Shown here piece after piece: positions 8,101-15,114 of a DNA stretch of 15,169 bases. Every line of letters starts with the position of its first letter. Position 1 is the first letter of the stretch. Under the pieces are notes generated by a model, which worked only from the letters and a program-made list of their open reading frames with translations, ran no database searches and had not been told where the DNA came from. The DNA lies in NCBI GenBank assembly GCA_937899395.1, contig CALBPU010000071.1, positions 1 to 15,169 of the forward strand, given 5' to 3'. Origin of the DNA: an uncultured Fretibacterium sp. GTDB taxonomy: Bacteria; Synergistota; Synergistia; Synergistales; Aminobacteriaceae. The translations under genes were made by a program, and so were the position numbers.

Positions 8101-8740
8101 GAACGGATTTATTGATGAAGCTTATGAAGCAAGTATCAAAGTCAGCGGAGGTTCTTCACCTTACAAATGGACTAAGGACAGCGGAACTTTACCAAAAGGC
8201 CTGAAACTGACAACAACATCAACAGGAACTACTTTGAAACTTAAAGGCACGCCTTCAGCAGCTCAAACTTACAAATTCAAGTTGACACTTACAGATGCAA
8301 AAGGTGCTTCAGTTTCAAAGACCTTCACGGTTATAATTAATGATGAGATTGAAATTTCATCAGTTAGAACAAATTCAACAAAAGATTTCAGCACTGAAGA
8401 TGTTGTTTCAAATTATGAACCGGCGACAACAGAGCTTAAAATTTTGGACGAAGATGTTTTATGGCAAGGTGAAGGGCGCGACGAAGATTTATTTGAAGTT
8501 AAAGCCAATGAGCCTGTAAGATTTGTAATCGGTGAATGGAAATATTCAAACGGTGTTAAAGCTGAAATTTTTGCTGAAGATGTTGAAATTTATGTTGATG
8601 ACAAGTTAGTTGAGGGTGTAACAGTTTCTGATGAAGGAGAATTTACAATCCCGGCTGAATTTGTTGTTGACGATTTCAAAGTTCAAGCAAGAGCAAAGGA
8701 ACTTGAAACATTCGAGTTATTCATCAGTGCAATCGAGTAA
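5186..8740 (+). CDS. Secreted subtilisin-like (S8) serine protease with six putative Ig repeats
   Basis: This 1184-residue exported protease starts at an ATG seven bases after AGGAGG. In order it has: a signal peptide (1-29, cleaved after SVSA); a lysine-rich linker; a propeptide resembling inhibitor I9 (about 90-180); an S8 catalytic domain (about 190-510); six He_PIG/cadherin-like Ig repeats starting near residues 516, 607, 700, 789, 875 and 965; and an acidic C-terminal region (about 1053-1184) that I do not recognise. The triad is intact: Asp223 in VIDTGI, His257 in DGHGSHVAGT, Ser451 in NGTSMAAPHVAG, with oxyanion Asn366 in SAGND. The catalytic domain has several cysteines. No LPxTG or other Gram-positive anchor is present. 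The Ig repeats probably act as a stalk or bind a surface or polymer. The class is certain; the natural substrate is unknown. Confidence 0.95.
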   Translation: MIRLKKFKLSLLVLLISVFCFNLAASVSANEMKPIRKIKVESQENRAEKQKQIKKLGSSDSINETVTQEAKKIESKGLKRISRIDEESYASGDVIVLFKDSSAVNTVKDSAAAFSLEKETQQVHALAKSLQARVLKTYPELSNNSKKVFALVHSDTKSATELLKELKNDPNVLGASLNYREYLDATPNDTHYSKLWGMKAINADKVWDNGYTGSNTIYTAVIDTGITTNHEDLQANIDTTYSRNFSDSSGYGDKDGHGSHVAGTIAAVGNNSKGVVGVNWTSKIIALRVFNDKGICYNSWVIDAVNYLCNLLDQNPSMNIAAVNMSLGHCSSTTPSQHKSNNDPYYVALSTLSKKNRIVICTSAGNDGLENGVPAPSDDPDGNYKKGDYHYPSDFIDIDNKIVVAAANNDSSYSRADFSNYSKKYCDVTAPGVGIASTVCDNQYAYYNGTSMAAPHVAGVATLLKSIYPNKTAAEIKAAIKNGANSSYGTGYTINGLLDAYGALNYLNGGTTPTDIQITGTLPNGTVGVEYSGSLTAKGGTAPYDWYYTGDWPDGIDGRYNDTTLSFTGTPTKSGTYNLVIIAEDANGNTAEKSFTITINDNSSGSMQITGTLPNGTVGTSYSATLKVTGGTKPYFISWFDGLPDGLEDDYVNENTGEIKVHGTPTTAGTYKATCTVYDDNLDEVEKTFAITIAAKSTKMTMSGTFKDATVGTSYTGTAKVSGGTAPYTWTKSGTATWIDFKDNKKTGASITFSGTPTKAGTFTLILNAVDANKSNVKKTFNITVLPKLTISGTFKGATVGASYTGTAKVTGGTASYTWTKSGVPTGLTFKSSGANVTLSGTPTKAGTFTLKLTVTDANKVKVSKSFSIVVAAKPTLSGTFDAGKVGTTYNGTAKVTGGTAPYTWSKSGVPTGLTFKSSGANVTLSGTPTTAKTYSFKLTVKDANGATATKTFSVKVAENKTSALKMSGTFPNGFIDEAYEASIKVSGGSSPYKWTKDSGTLPKGLKLTTTSTGTTLKLKGTPSAAQTYKFKLTLTDAKGASVSKTFTVIINDEIEISSVRTNSTKDFSTEDVVSNYEPATTELKILDEDVLWQGEGRDEDLFEVKANEPVRFVIGEWKYSNGVKAEIFAEDVEIYVDDKLVEGVTVSDEGEFTIPAEFVVDDFKVQARAKELETFELFISAIE
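7601..7975 (+). repeat. Near-identical internal DNA repeats in the protease gene (Ig repeats 4 and 5)
   Basis: Bases 7601-7717 and 7859-7975 align over 117 positions without gaps and differ at eight sites by my count, about 93% identity. Several differences are silent third-base changes. Elsewhere the repeats are much less alike. This points to recent duplication or gene conversion within the repeat array. Repeats 1 and 2 also share a nearly identical stretch of about 35 bases at their starts (near 6735 and 7008). Confidence 0.85.
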
Positions 8741-8746
8741 AATAAT

Positions 8747-8782
8747 AAAAGAGCATTCCCTTTTAGTGAGATATGCTCTTTT
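8747..8782. terminator. Bidirectional terminator between the protease and operon 2
   Basis: AAAAGAGCAT (8747-8756) pairs perfectly with ATGCTCTTTT (8773-8782) around a 16-base loop. The A's of one arm and the T's of the other give a U-tract on both strands. It lies between the stop codon of the protease (8740) and the convergent stop codon of the permease (8792), so it can end both transcripts. Confidence 0.85.
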
Positions 8783-8791
8783 TATTTTATT

Positions 8792-9823
8792 TTATTTTCT
8801 TCGTGATGATGATGTTACAACAAATCTCTGTATGCAGATGAACAGCAGCAGCAATAATCCTGTCGCAATTTTTCCCCACCATGATAATAAATTTCCGTTG
8901 AATGTTATTAAAGCAGGGATTACGGATTTCAATAAAACTCCGAACAACGTTCCTATCATATAACCAACTCCGCCTGTTAATAATGTTCCTCCGATAACCG
9001 CGCAAGTTATAACTTCAAGTTCACCGCCCTGTAACGATAAATTCCAACCGCTTTTAACGTAAAGGGCATATGAAATTCCGGCTAAAACTGAACACAAACC
9101 GTTAAATCCGTAAACCAAAATTTTTGTACGTCCCACAGGCAATCCCATTAAAGCTGCGGATTGTTCATTGCCTCCGATAGCGTAAATATTTCGGCCGAAA
9201 CGTGTTTTTTGCAAAATATATGTGCCGATTATTATCATAACTACAAATAAAATTACGTTGAAATTTATGAATGCTATCGGCTTGATTTTTACCCATTGAC
9301 CGTTTGAATATTTCAGCAAATAAATCTTCCAGCCTGCAAGAGCATCTATCATAGGGTGATGAATATCAATAGATTCTCGGCTTATTAACGAACATACTCC
9401 ACGTGCAAAAAACATTCCCGTTAATGTCGTTATAAACGGCGGTACGTTCAAATAATGAATTACAGAACCCATTAATAAACCTAATCCAACTCCCATTACT
9501 AAGGCAGCAGCAATACATATTAAAGGGTGAAGATGTAAAACCGATGTTCCGTAAGCTATGAACATTCCAGTTAATGAAGCTACAGCACCGACTGAAAGAT
9601 CTATTCCGCCAGTAATTAACACCATTGTCATTCCAACTGCCGATATTCCGAAATAAGCGTTGTCAATGAAAAGATTTACAAATGTCCTTATCGTTGTGAA
9701 CCCTTTATTGCCGTATAAAAACGCTCCCAAACCGTAAATCACGAAAAATATTCCGATCGTAGCATATACCATTATATATTTCGGATTAGTGATTTTTGTT
9801 AAAAATGTCTGTTTGTTTTTCAT
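8792..9823 (-). CDS. yjfF: Galactofuranose-type sugar ABC permease, YjfF-like
   Basis: This 343-residue inner-membrane permease (E. coli YjfF is about 331) has about nine membrane segments. Recognisable YjfF features are GGIDLSVG (72-79), MFFARGV, the segment ESIDIHHPMID, AIGGNEQSAALMG, VIGGTLLTGGVG, and a C-terminal LLSWWGKIATG followed by a last hydrophobic helix. The ATG overlaps the stop codon of the preceding permease as ATGA, so the two are translationally coupled, and GGAGG lies nine bases upstream. It is the last gene of an operon whose order matches ytfQ-ytfR-ytfT-yjfF. It should form the membrane channel together with the product of the neighbouring permease gene. The match is from remembered family motifs; ligand specificity is inferred. 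Confidence 0.88.
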   Translation of the reverse strand: MKNKQTFLTKITNPKYIMVYATIGIFFVIYGLGAFLYGNKGFTTIRTFVNLFIDNAYFGISAVGMTMVLITGGIDLSVGAVASLTGMFIAYGTSVLHLHPLICIAAALVMGVGLGLLMGSVIHYLNVPPFITTLTGMFFARGVCSLISRESIDIHHPMIDALAGWKIYLLKYSNGQWVKIKPIAFINFNVILFVVMIIIGTYILQKTRFGRNIYAIGGNEQSAALMGLPVGRTKILVYGFNGLCSVLAGISYALYVKSGWNLSLQGGELEVITCAVIGGTLLTGGVGYMIGTLFGVLLKSVIPALITFNGNLLSWWGKIATGLLLLLFICIQRFVVTSSSRRK

Positions 9824-10899
9824 GCTGCTGCACCTCCCGAACTTAATTTTGCCTCTTTAATTCTCGCACGTTTAGCAAAATATTTTCTCACAGGTTCGGA
9901 CTGCAACACTATTACTACAGCTATTATTAACGCCTTGAACGCCATTGTAGCTTCAGCGACAATTCCGAAATAATATACAAATGTTACAATCGTTCGGATT
10001 ATTAACGAACCTACAACTGTTCCTGCTAATGAAAATTTTCCGCCTGACATATTTGTTCCGCCGATAACAACTGCTAAAATTGCGTCCATCTCAAAATTTA
10101 ATCCCGCATTATTAGAATCGTTCGACATTATTCGGCTTGAATAAATTAATCCCGCTATTCCCGATAATAAACCCGTAATCAAAAATACAATTAAAATTAC
10201 ATTATGGGCTTTAATTCCTGAAAGTCTGCTAGCACTCGGATTAACTCCGACTGATTCGACAAATGCTCCGAACGCTGTTTTACGTGTGAAAATAGCAACG
10301 GCTATTACAACAATTATTGTTATTATTATCGGCATCGGCAAATATAAAAAACTTCCCTGTCCTATAACTCTGAATGCTGAATAACCCGTCGTGAATTGTT
10401 TACCGTCCGTCAAAATTTGAGCAACTCCTCTACCGCATACCATCAAAATTAATGTCGCGATTATCGGCTGTATACCTCCTTTAGCAACTAAGAAACCGTT
10501 AAACAATCCCATTAAAGCACAAACTATTAACGGCACTGTTAAAACTAAAATATAAGGACATACCGAATAATCTCCAGGAGTTGTATATGTCAGAACGTCC
10601 CAGCGCAAAAATTTCAAAGCTATTGCTCCTGCTACGGCAACTAACGCTCCTACCGATAAATCAGTTCCGCCTAAAGCGATTACTAATGTCATTCCCATTG
10701 AAATAATCGTTATTTCGGCTGAACGGTTCACAATATCAATGAGGCTTCCGTATAACATTCCCGTTGAAGGCTGATAGCTTATGCTGAAAAAATCAGGACG
10801 AATTGCAAAGCATACCAACAAGATTAACAGTTCGGCAATTACAGCCCAAGTTACTTTTGACTGCATTAAACCTGAGAGAGCAAAATTCTTTCGTTCCAT
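9820..10899 (-). CDS. ytfT: Galactofuranose-type sugar ABC permease, YtfT-like
   Basis: This 359-residue inner-membrane permease is counted from the ATG at 10899, which has AAGGAG nine bases upstream. A longer frame from a TTG at 10920 would overlap the ATPase gene and swallow this ribosome binding site, so it is rejected. YtfT-type hallmarks are the segment SLIDIVNRSAEI, GGTDLSVG (77-84), LILMVCGRGVAQ, TRKTAFGAFVESVGVNPSA, and SNDSNNAGLNFEMDAILAVV with the following VIGGTNMSGGKF. The last segment carries the Asn-Asn-Ala-Gly characteristic of this subfamily. The gene begins one base after the ATPase stop codon and overlaps the next permease by four bases. The polypeptide pairs with the YjfF-like subunit. 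Substrate assignment rests on similarity to the E. coli system. Confidence 0.88.
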   Translation of the reverse strand: MERKNFALSGLMQSKVTWAVIAELLILLVCFAIRPDFFSISYQPSTGMLYGSLIDIVNRSAEITIISMGMTLVIALGGTDLSVGALVAVAGAIALKFLRWDVLTYTTPGDYSVCPYILVLTVPLIVCALMGLFNGFLVAKGGIQPIIATLILMVCGRGVAQILTDGKQFTTGYSAFRVIGQGSFLYLPMPIIITIIVVIAVAIFTRKTAFGAFVESVGVNPSASRLSGIKAHNVILIVFLITGLLSGIAGLIYSSRIMSNDSNNAGLNFEMDAILAVVIGGTNMSGGKFSLAGTVVGSLIIRTIVTFVYYFGIVAEATMAFKALIIAVVIVLQSEPVRKYFAKRARIKEAKLSSGGAAA

Positions 10900-10900
10900 T

Positions 10901-12403
10901 TTAAGCAGCTCCTTCCGCAATAATTTTCAAGATGTCCTGTTGAGTACATGACGATCCGTCAACTTCAGCAACTTTTTCACGATCTCTCATAATGATAATT
11001 CGATTTGAGCAGCGGATTATTTCATCGAGTTCTGAACTTATGAAAATTACCGATACTCCTTCACCGCACATCTCTAACATTAATCTTTGAATTTCTGCTT
11101 TTGCTCCGATGTCAATGCCTCGTGTAGGTTCATCAAGGATTAAAATTTTCGGTTGAGCAGCCATCCAACGAGCCAAAATTACTTTTTGTTGATTTCCTCC
11201 CGATAATTCGCCTGCTTTTTTCTCACAGTCGGGTGTAGCAATTCCTAAAAGTTTTATATATTTATTAGCGAGTTCAGTTTGTTCAGCACGTGTCATAGGC
11301 TTCATGAAACCTTTTCGTGATTGTACAGCGAGCATTATGTTTTCACGGATTGATAAATCACCGATTATTCCGTCTCTCTTTCTGTCTTCAGGACAAAACG
11401 CAATGTCTGCTTTTATAGCGTCAAAAGGCTGATGAATTACGATTTGTTTACCATTAACGAAAATTTCTCCCTTAACAGTTTTGCTTGCTCCGAATAACAT
11501 TTCGGCTGTCTCAGTTCTACCGCTTCCCAACAATCCTGCGAAACCGATTAATTCACCTTTTTTCAAGTTAATCGAAATGTCGTTGATATGTGAAGCATCT
11601 CCAATGTGTTCAGCCTTCAACATATATTCAGCGTCAGGAGCGACTTCAGCACGTTTCAAATTAAATATAACGTCCATATCTTTACCGACCATTTTTGTTA
11701 CAAGTTCAACTTTTGATAATTCGTTAATGCCGTAAGTCCCGACTAAATGGCCGTTGCGTAAAATCGTCATTCGGTCTGATACTGCGTAAATCTGATCCAA
11801 GAAATGCGTGATAAAAATTATTCCCATTCCCTGAGCTTTCAAATCTCTCATTACATTGAACAATAATTGAACTTCATTTTCATCAAGAGAGCTTGTAGGT
11901 TCGTCAAGGATTAAAATTTTTGCCTTAACATCAACAGCTCTTGCTATCGAAGTCATTTGTTGAATTGCCGTCGAATAATATGAAAGGGGTCTTGTAACGT
12001 CAATATCAAGATGAAAACGGGACATTAATTCCGAAGCTCTTGAATTTATTTCACGCCAATCAATTCCGCCGCGCTTCATTGGTTGACGACCTACGAAAAT
12101 ATTTTCAGCGACGCTTAAATTCGGACATAAATTAACCTCTTGAAACACCGTCGAAATTCCGAGCTGCATTGCTTCATTAGGGCCTGACGGTTTAATTTCA
12201 TGGCCGTCTAATAAAATTTTTCCGCTGTCCATAGAATTAACGCCCGTAAGACATTTTATTAACGTAGATTTTCCTGCGCCGTTTTCGCCCAATAATGAAT
12301 GAATTTCGCCTTCCTTTAACGAAAAATCAACTTCATCAAGAGCTTTAACGCCGGGAAATTGGATTGATATTTTTTGCATTTCCAAAATATTTTTTTCCGA
12401 CAA
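10901..12403 (-). CDS. ytfR: Galactofuranose-type sugar ABC ATPase, YtfR-like
   Basis: This 500-residue tandem ATPase closely resembles E. coli YtfR. Domain 1 has Walker A GENGAGKST (39-47), Q-loop FQEVNL, a degenerate signature (STAIQQM), Walker B LILDEPTSSLD, and the H-loop ITHFLDQIY typical of YtfR. Domain 2 has a degenerate Walker A (GLLGSGRTETAE), CPEDRKRDGII, signature LSGGNQQK and Walker B LILDEPTRGID with its glutamate kept. The start is a TTG at 12403, ten bases after GGGAG; the first ATG is eight codons further in, without its own site. It follows the binding-protein gene across an 88-base gap with a hairpin. It powers uptake through the two downstream permeases. Confidence 0.92.
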   Translation of the reverse strand: MSEKNILEMQKISIQFPGVKALDEVDFSLKEGEIHSLLGENGAGKSTLIKCLTGVNSMDSGKILLDGHEIKPSGPNEAMQLGISTVFQEVNLCPNLSVAENIFVGRQPMKRGGIDWREINSRASELMSRFHLDIDVTRPLSYYSTAIQQMTSIARAVDVKAKILILDEPTSSLDENEVQLLFNVMRDLKAQGMGIIFITHFLDQIYAVSDRMTILRNGHLVGTYGINELSKVELVTKMVGKDMDVIFNLKRAEVAPDAEYMLKAEHIGDASHINDISINLKKGELIGFAGLLGSGRTETAEMLFGASKTVKGEIFVNGKQIVIHQPFDAIKADIAFCPEDRKRDGIIGDLSIRENIMLAVQSRKGFMKPMTRAEQTELANKYIKLLGIATPDCEKKAGELSGGNQQKVILARWMAAQPKILILDEPTRGIDIGAKAEIQRLMLEMCGEGVSVIFISSELDEIIRCSNRIIIMRDREKVAEVDGSSCTQQDILKIIAEGAA

Positions 12404-12420
12404 AATTTTTTCACTCCCTT

Positions 12421-12470
12421 AAAAATAAAAAAAACAGGGCTGAAGGTTTTATATACCTCCCAAGCCCCGT
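12421..12470 (-). terminator. Intra-operon hairpin after the binding-protein gene of operon 2
   Basis: On the minus strand ACGGGGCT (12470-12463) pairs with AGCCCTGT (12441-12434), one G-T pair included. An inner GGAGG/CCTTC helix continues the stem. The T-rich run 12433-12421 follows. It lies about 20 bases after the binding-protein stop codon and before the ATPase gene. It has the form of an intrinsic terminator and would let only part of the transcripts continue. Confidence 0.8.
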
Positions 12471-12491
12471 TATTATTGTCATTTTGAAAGA

Positions 12492-13481
12492 TTAGTACTG
12501 ACGAGTTGCAATTACATCAGCAGCTTTAATTGATTTCACGGTTCCTAAATCAATTCCGCCGTCCATATCGAAAACGCCTTCTTCAGGGTGAACGACTGTT
12601 TTGTCAAATTTTTCACCACGGATAAGAGCTTCGATTGTCGGAACAACAAATTTTCCGTAAAGCGGTGTGCATTCGACCGTGCAATTCATTTCGCCTGCAA
12701 CGATTGCGTCAAAAGCTGCTTTAACGCTATCACAGCCTACGATAATAATATCTTTTCCAGGAACTTTACCTGCGGCTTTAATAGCGTCTATTGCTCCGAG
12801 TGCCATGTCATCATTTTGAGCGATTAATACGTCGATTTTGTCGATTGATTTTAACCAGCTCTCCATAACTGCCTGACCTTCAGCTCTAGTGAAGTTTCCT
12901 GACTGCTGGCCGACGAGTTTTAAGTGAGGATATTCGGCGAGTGCTTTGAGGTTTCCTTCAGTTCTTCCTGTCTGAGCACTTGCGCCTGTTGTGCCTTCCA
13001 TGATTACGATATTGACATCAACATCGCCTTTGCCGATGCTCTTGAGATATTCTCCAGCCCATGCAATCTGACGGCGGCCTTCCTCAACAAAATCTCCTCC
13101 GAATGCTGCAACGTAATCAATTTTGTCAGCGCAATCGGGAATACGGTCGATTAACAACAAAGGTATTTCGGCCTCGTTGACTTCCTTTAACACTTCGTCC
13201 CAACCTGTTGAAACAACACCTGTGAAGAGGATATAATCGACGCCTTGAGTGATGAAATTGCGAAGAGCTTTGATTTGGTTTTCCTGTTTTTGCTGAGCAT
13301 CATCATAAACAAGTTTCCAACCTTCATGATTTTCGATTGCGTTTCTGAGATCATCAGTGTTAGCGGTGCGCCAATCTGATTCCTGACCAATCTGTGAGAA
13401 AGCAATAACAACATCGGCACTTGCAGCTGATACGCATACAAGCATTACTAACGCAAGAGTAAGAAGTAAAACTTTTTTCAT
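12492..13481 (-). CDS. ytfQ: Periplasmic galactofuranose/galactose-binding protein, YtfQ-like
   Basis: This 329-residue solute receptor (E. coli YtfQ is 318) has a signal peptide at about 1-22 with signal peptidase I site ASA|DV and no lipobox. The mature protein tracks YtfQ closely: FSQIGQESDWR at its start; DAQQKQENQIKALRNF, then TQGVDYI and STGWDEVLKE; IPLLLIDR; EGTTGASAQTGRTEG; SGNFTRAEGQAVMES; and QNDDMALGAIDAIKAAG. Aromatic and charged residues in these loops contact the sugar in the YtfQ family. I chose the ATG at 13481 with GGAGGG 11 bases upstream. A longer frame exists but adds a 26-residue tail in front of an obvious signal peptide. It is the first gene of the operon and divergent from the epimerase. 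Confidence 0.9.
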   Translation of the reverse strand: MKKVLLLTLALVMLVCVSAASADVVIAFSQIGQESDWRTANTDDLRNAIENHEGWKLVYDDAQQKQENQIKALRNFITQGVDYILFTGVVSTGWDEVLKEVNEAEIPLLLIDRIPDCADKIDYVAAFGGDFVEEGRRQIAWAGEYLKSIGKGDVDVNIVIMEGTTGASAQTGRTEGNLKALAEYPHLKLVGQQSGNFTRAEGQAVMESWLKSIDKIDVLIAQNDDMALGAIDAIKAAGKVPGKDIIIVGCDSVKAAFDAIVAGEMNCTVECTPLYGKFVVPTIEALIRGEKFDKTVVHPEEGVFDMDGGIDLGTVKSIKAADVIATRQY

Positions 13482-13511
13482 AATAAAAATTTCCCTCCAT
13501 TGAAAAATTTT

Positions 13512-13540
13512 AATATAATTGTGATGTATAAATCTTACAA
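13512..13540 (-). promoter_or_regulatory. Candidate promoter of operon 2
   Basis: On the minus strand TTGTAA (13540-13535) and TATATT (13517-13512) are 17 bases apart. Transcription would start near 13505, just upstream of the ribosome binding site at 13498-13493. The whole interval of about 90 bases shared with the divergent epimerase gene is very AT-rich. It includes AAATTT repeated around TAT at 13542-13556, which could be an operator or only base composition. I see no convincing separate promoter for the epimerase. Confidence 0.4.
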
Positions 13541-13574
13541 CAAATTTTATAAATTTCAAGGAGTTGAATTAATT

Positions 13575-14570
13575 TTGATAACGAAAAAATTCTTCGGAAC
13601 AATGAATGACGGCAGAGACGTTTTTAACTATATTTTCACTGACGAAAAAAATCAAAGCGTAGTAATTTCTGAATATGCTTGTGCAATTCTTGAGATAAAT
13701 ATTTTGGGTAATGACGGAAAATTTTACGATGTTGCATTAGGTTACGACACTCTTAAAGAGTACATTGACGACACAAGAAATTTCGGAGCAACAATCGGGC
13801 GTTTTGCGAACAGAATCAGAGGCGGGAAATTTGTTCTAAACGGAACTGAATACAAACTCCCTCAAAATGACGGCAATAATACTTTACATGGAGGCTTTAA
13901 CGGTTTCGGGAAAAAATTATTTTCCTCAGAAGTTGTTGATGACGTTGTGATTTTCAGACTTAACAGCCCTGACTTAGACGAAGGATTTCCCGGAAATTTT
14001 GATTTAACGGTTAAAACTTCATTCAGGAATAACGCTTTAAGATTTGATTACGAATATGTTTGCGACAAGGACACCCCCGCAAGCATTACGAATCATAATT
14101 ATTTCAATCTCAACGGCCATGACAAAGGAACAATTTTGAATCATGAAGTCTTTATTAACTCTGAAAAATATTGCAGGGCTGATGATGAATTAATGGCTCT
14201 TGCACCTGTTGTGCCTGTTGAAGGAACACCGTTTGATTTCAGAGTGCCGAAAAAAATTTCGGAAGGAATTTATGATCATTGTTTTGAAATTTTAAGGAAT
14301 GAAAAAAATCTTTCGGCTTATTCAGTCGGAGATGAAACAGGAATAAAGCTTGAAATATTTTCGGATTTACCTGCTATTCAATTTTATACGGGCAACATGA
14401 TTGGAGAAGGTAAAGGGAAAAACGGAGCTGCCTACAAAAATTTTTGCGGTGTTGCGATCGAGTGCCAACAATTTCCCAATGCAGTAAATGAACCGTCCTT
14501 TCCTAATTCAATACTCAAGGCAAGACGGCTTGGAAAATCATTTATTGAGTATAAATTTTCACTCTCGTGA
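13575..14570 (+). CDS. galM: Aldose 1-epimerase (mutarotase), GalM-like
   Basis: This cytoplasmic enzyme interconverts alpha and beta anomers of hexoses such as galactose and glucose. Counted from the TTG at 13575, with AAGGAG 11 bases upstream, it has 331 residues, normal for the family. It then begins with ITKKFFGTMNDG, a typical GalM N-terminus. The longer frame from 13500 adds 25 residues without family likeness. Active-site residues are visible: His105 in NTLHGG, His174 in NHNYFNL, Asp234 in YDHCF and Glu296 in AIECQQFPNA (the general base). GRFANRIRGG is also conserved. It lies divergent from the galactofuranose-type transporter, which fits a role in processing the imported sugar. Its 3' end is intact but is followed at once by a foreign gene fragment, and no terminator is seen. 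Confidence 0.93.
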   Translation: MITKKFFGTMNDGRDVFNYIFTDEKNQSVVISEYACAILEINILGNDGKFYDVALGYDTLKEYIDDTRNFGATIGRFANRIRGGKFVLNGTEYKLPQNDGNNTLHGGFNGFGKKLFSSEVVDDVVIFRLNSPDLDEGFPGNFDLTVKTSFRNNALRFDYEYVCDKDTPASITNHNYFNLNGHDKGTILNHEVFINSEKYCRADDELMALAPVVPVEGTPFDFRVPKKISEGIYDHCFEILRNEKNLSAYSVGDETGIKLEIFSDLPAIQFYTGNMIGEGKGKNGAAYKNFCGVAIECQQFPNAVNEPSFPNSILKARRLGKSFIEYKFSLS

Positions 14571-14865
14571 ATTGCTGGACGAATTGAGACACGCAGCTAG
14601 ATATGCTTCTGACTACCTCTATGTTATTAATGGCTTCAAAATGACTCCATGCTTGATCTTGGACGATTTAGGCAAAGAGAAAACGACTGATGCTGGTCTG
14701 GATTATTTGCATCAGATTATTGATTACAGGTACAGGAACGAATTACAAACGATTGTAACAACTAATGCTTTGACAGTCTAGGAACTTAGCAGTTGGGGGA
14801 ATGCAAACTTTATCACGCCAATGATCTCACGACTTCTTGAGAATGGCGTGTGGGTAAGCATAAAT
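14566..14865 (+). pseudogene. Remnant of a DnaC/IstB-type ATPase with an in-frame TAG
   Basis: The reading frame starting inside the last codons of the epimerase gene encodes the C-terminal half of a DnaC/IstB-like AAA+ protein (helicase loader or transposition helper). It shows ELLDELRHAARY, Walker B CLILDDLGKEK, DAGLDYLHQIIDYRYR, the sensor-like TIVTTNA, and WGNANFITPMISRLLENG. The N-terminal part with Walker A is absent. The frame is broken by TAG at 14779-14781, at a place where relatives usually have Glu, so a single G-to-T change would explain it. The same frame continues the homology to about Asn at 14865, where the opposing YkvA remnant ends. There is no start codon or ribosome binding site of its own. 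It is almost certainly non-functional. Confidence 0.8.
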
Positions 14866-15114
14866 CTAGTCAAGTCCGTCAGATGTTCCACTCCTGAAAA
14901 TATCATCAAGCGTCTTCTTGGCCAACTCCTTAACCTCGTCATCAACATAAGCCTGAGCTATAACAAGTGCCGCACCAATCGCAGCAAGGTCATCACTGAA
15001 GCCGACAACCGGAATAACATCAGGCACAAGATCAATCGGCAGAATAAAATAACCCAGTGCAGCCACAATAGCAGTCTTGATATACGCAGGGCAACCCGGC
15101 TTCTTCATGACATA
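14866..15114 (-). pseudogene. YkvA family (DUF1232) gene, 5' truncated at the terminal repeat
   Basis: The minus strand encodes a DUF1232 domain: ALGYFILPIDLVPDVIPVVG, then FSDDLAAIGAAL and a charged C-terminal helix. Members are small membrane-associated proteins of unknown function, usually about 100-130 residues. An ATG at 15108 would give 80 residues but has no ribosome binding site. The in-frame codons just upstream read Tyr-Tyr-Val, and YYVMKKPG resembles the internal LYYxxKDP segment of full-length relatives. That homology stops at 15114, exactly where the inverted repeat begins, and a TAA stop lies in frame inside the repeat. The simplest reading is that a repeated element has cut off the N-terminal coding region. 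A short functional variant from 15108 cannot be excluded. Confidence 0.7.

Noticed and set aside
8631..9005. Overlapping small ORFs around the protease and permease stops
   Set aside because: They run through the bidirectional terminator or out of frame within the YjfF-like gene; no start signals or domains.
14779..14781. Possible recoding of TAG in the DnaC-like frame
   Set aside because: TAG is used as a normal stop by the operon 1 ATPase gene in this window, and the frame lacks its N-terminal half anyway, so a plain nonsense mutation in a dead fragment is simpler.
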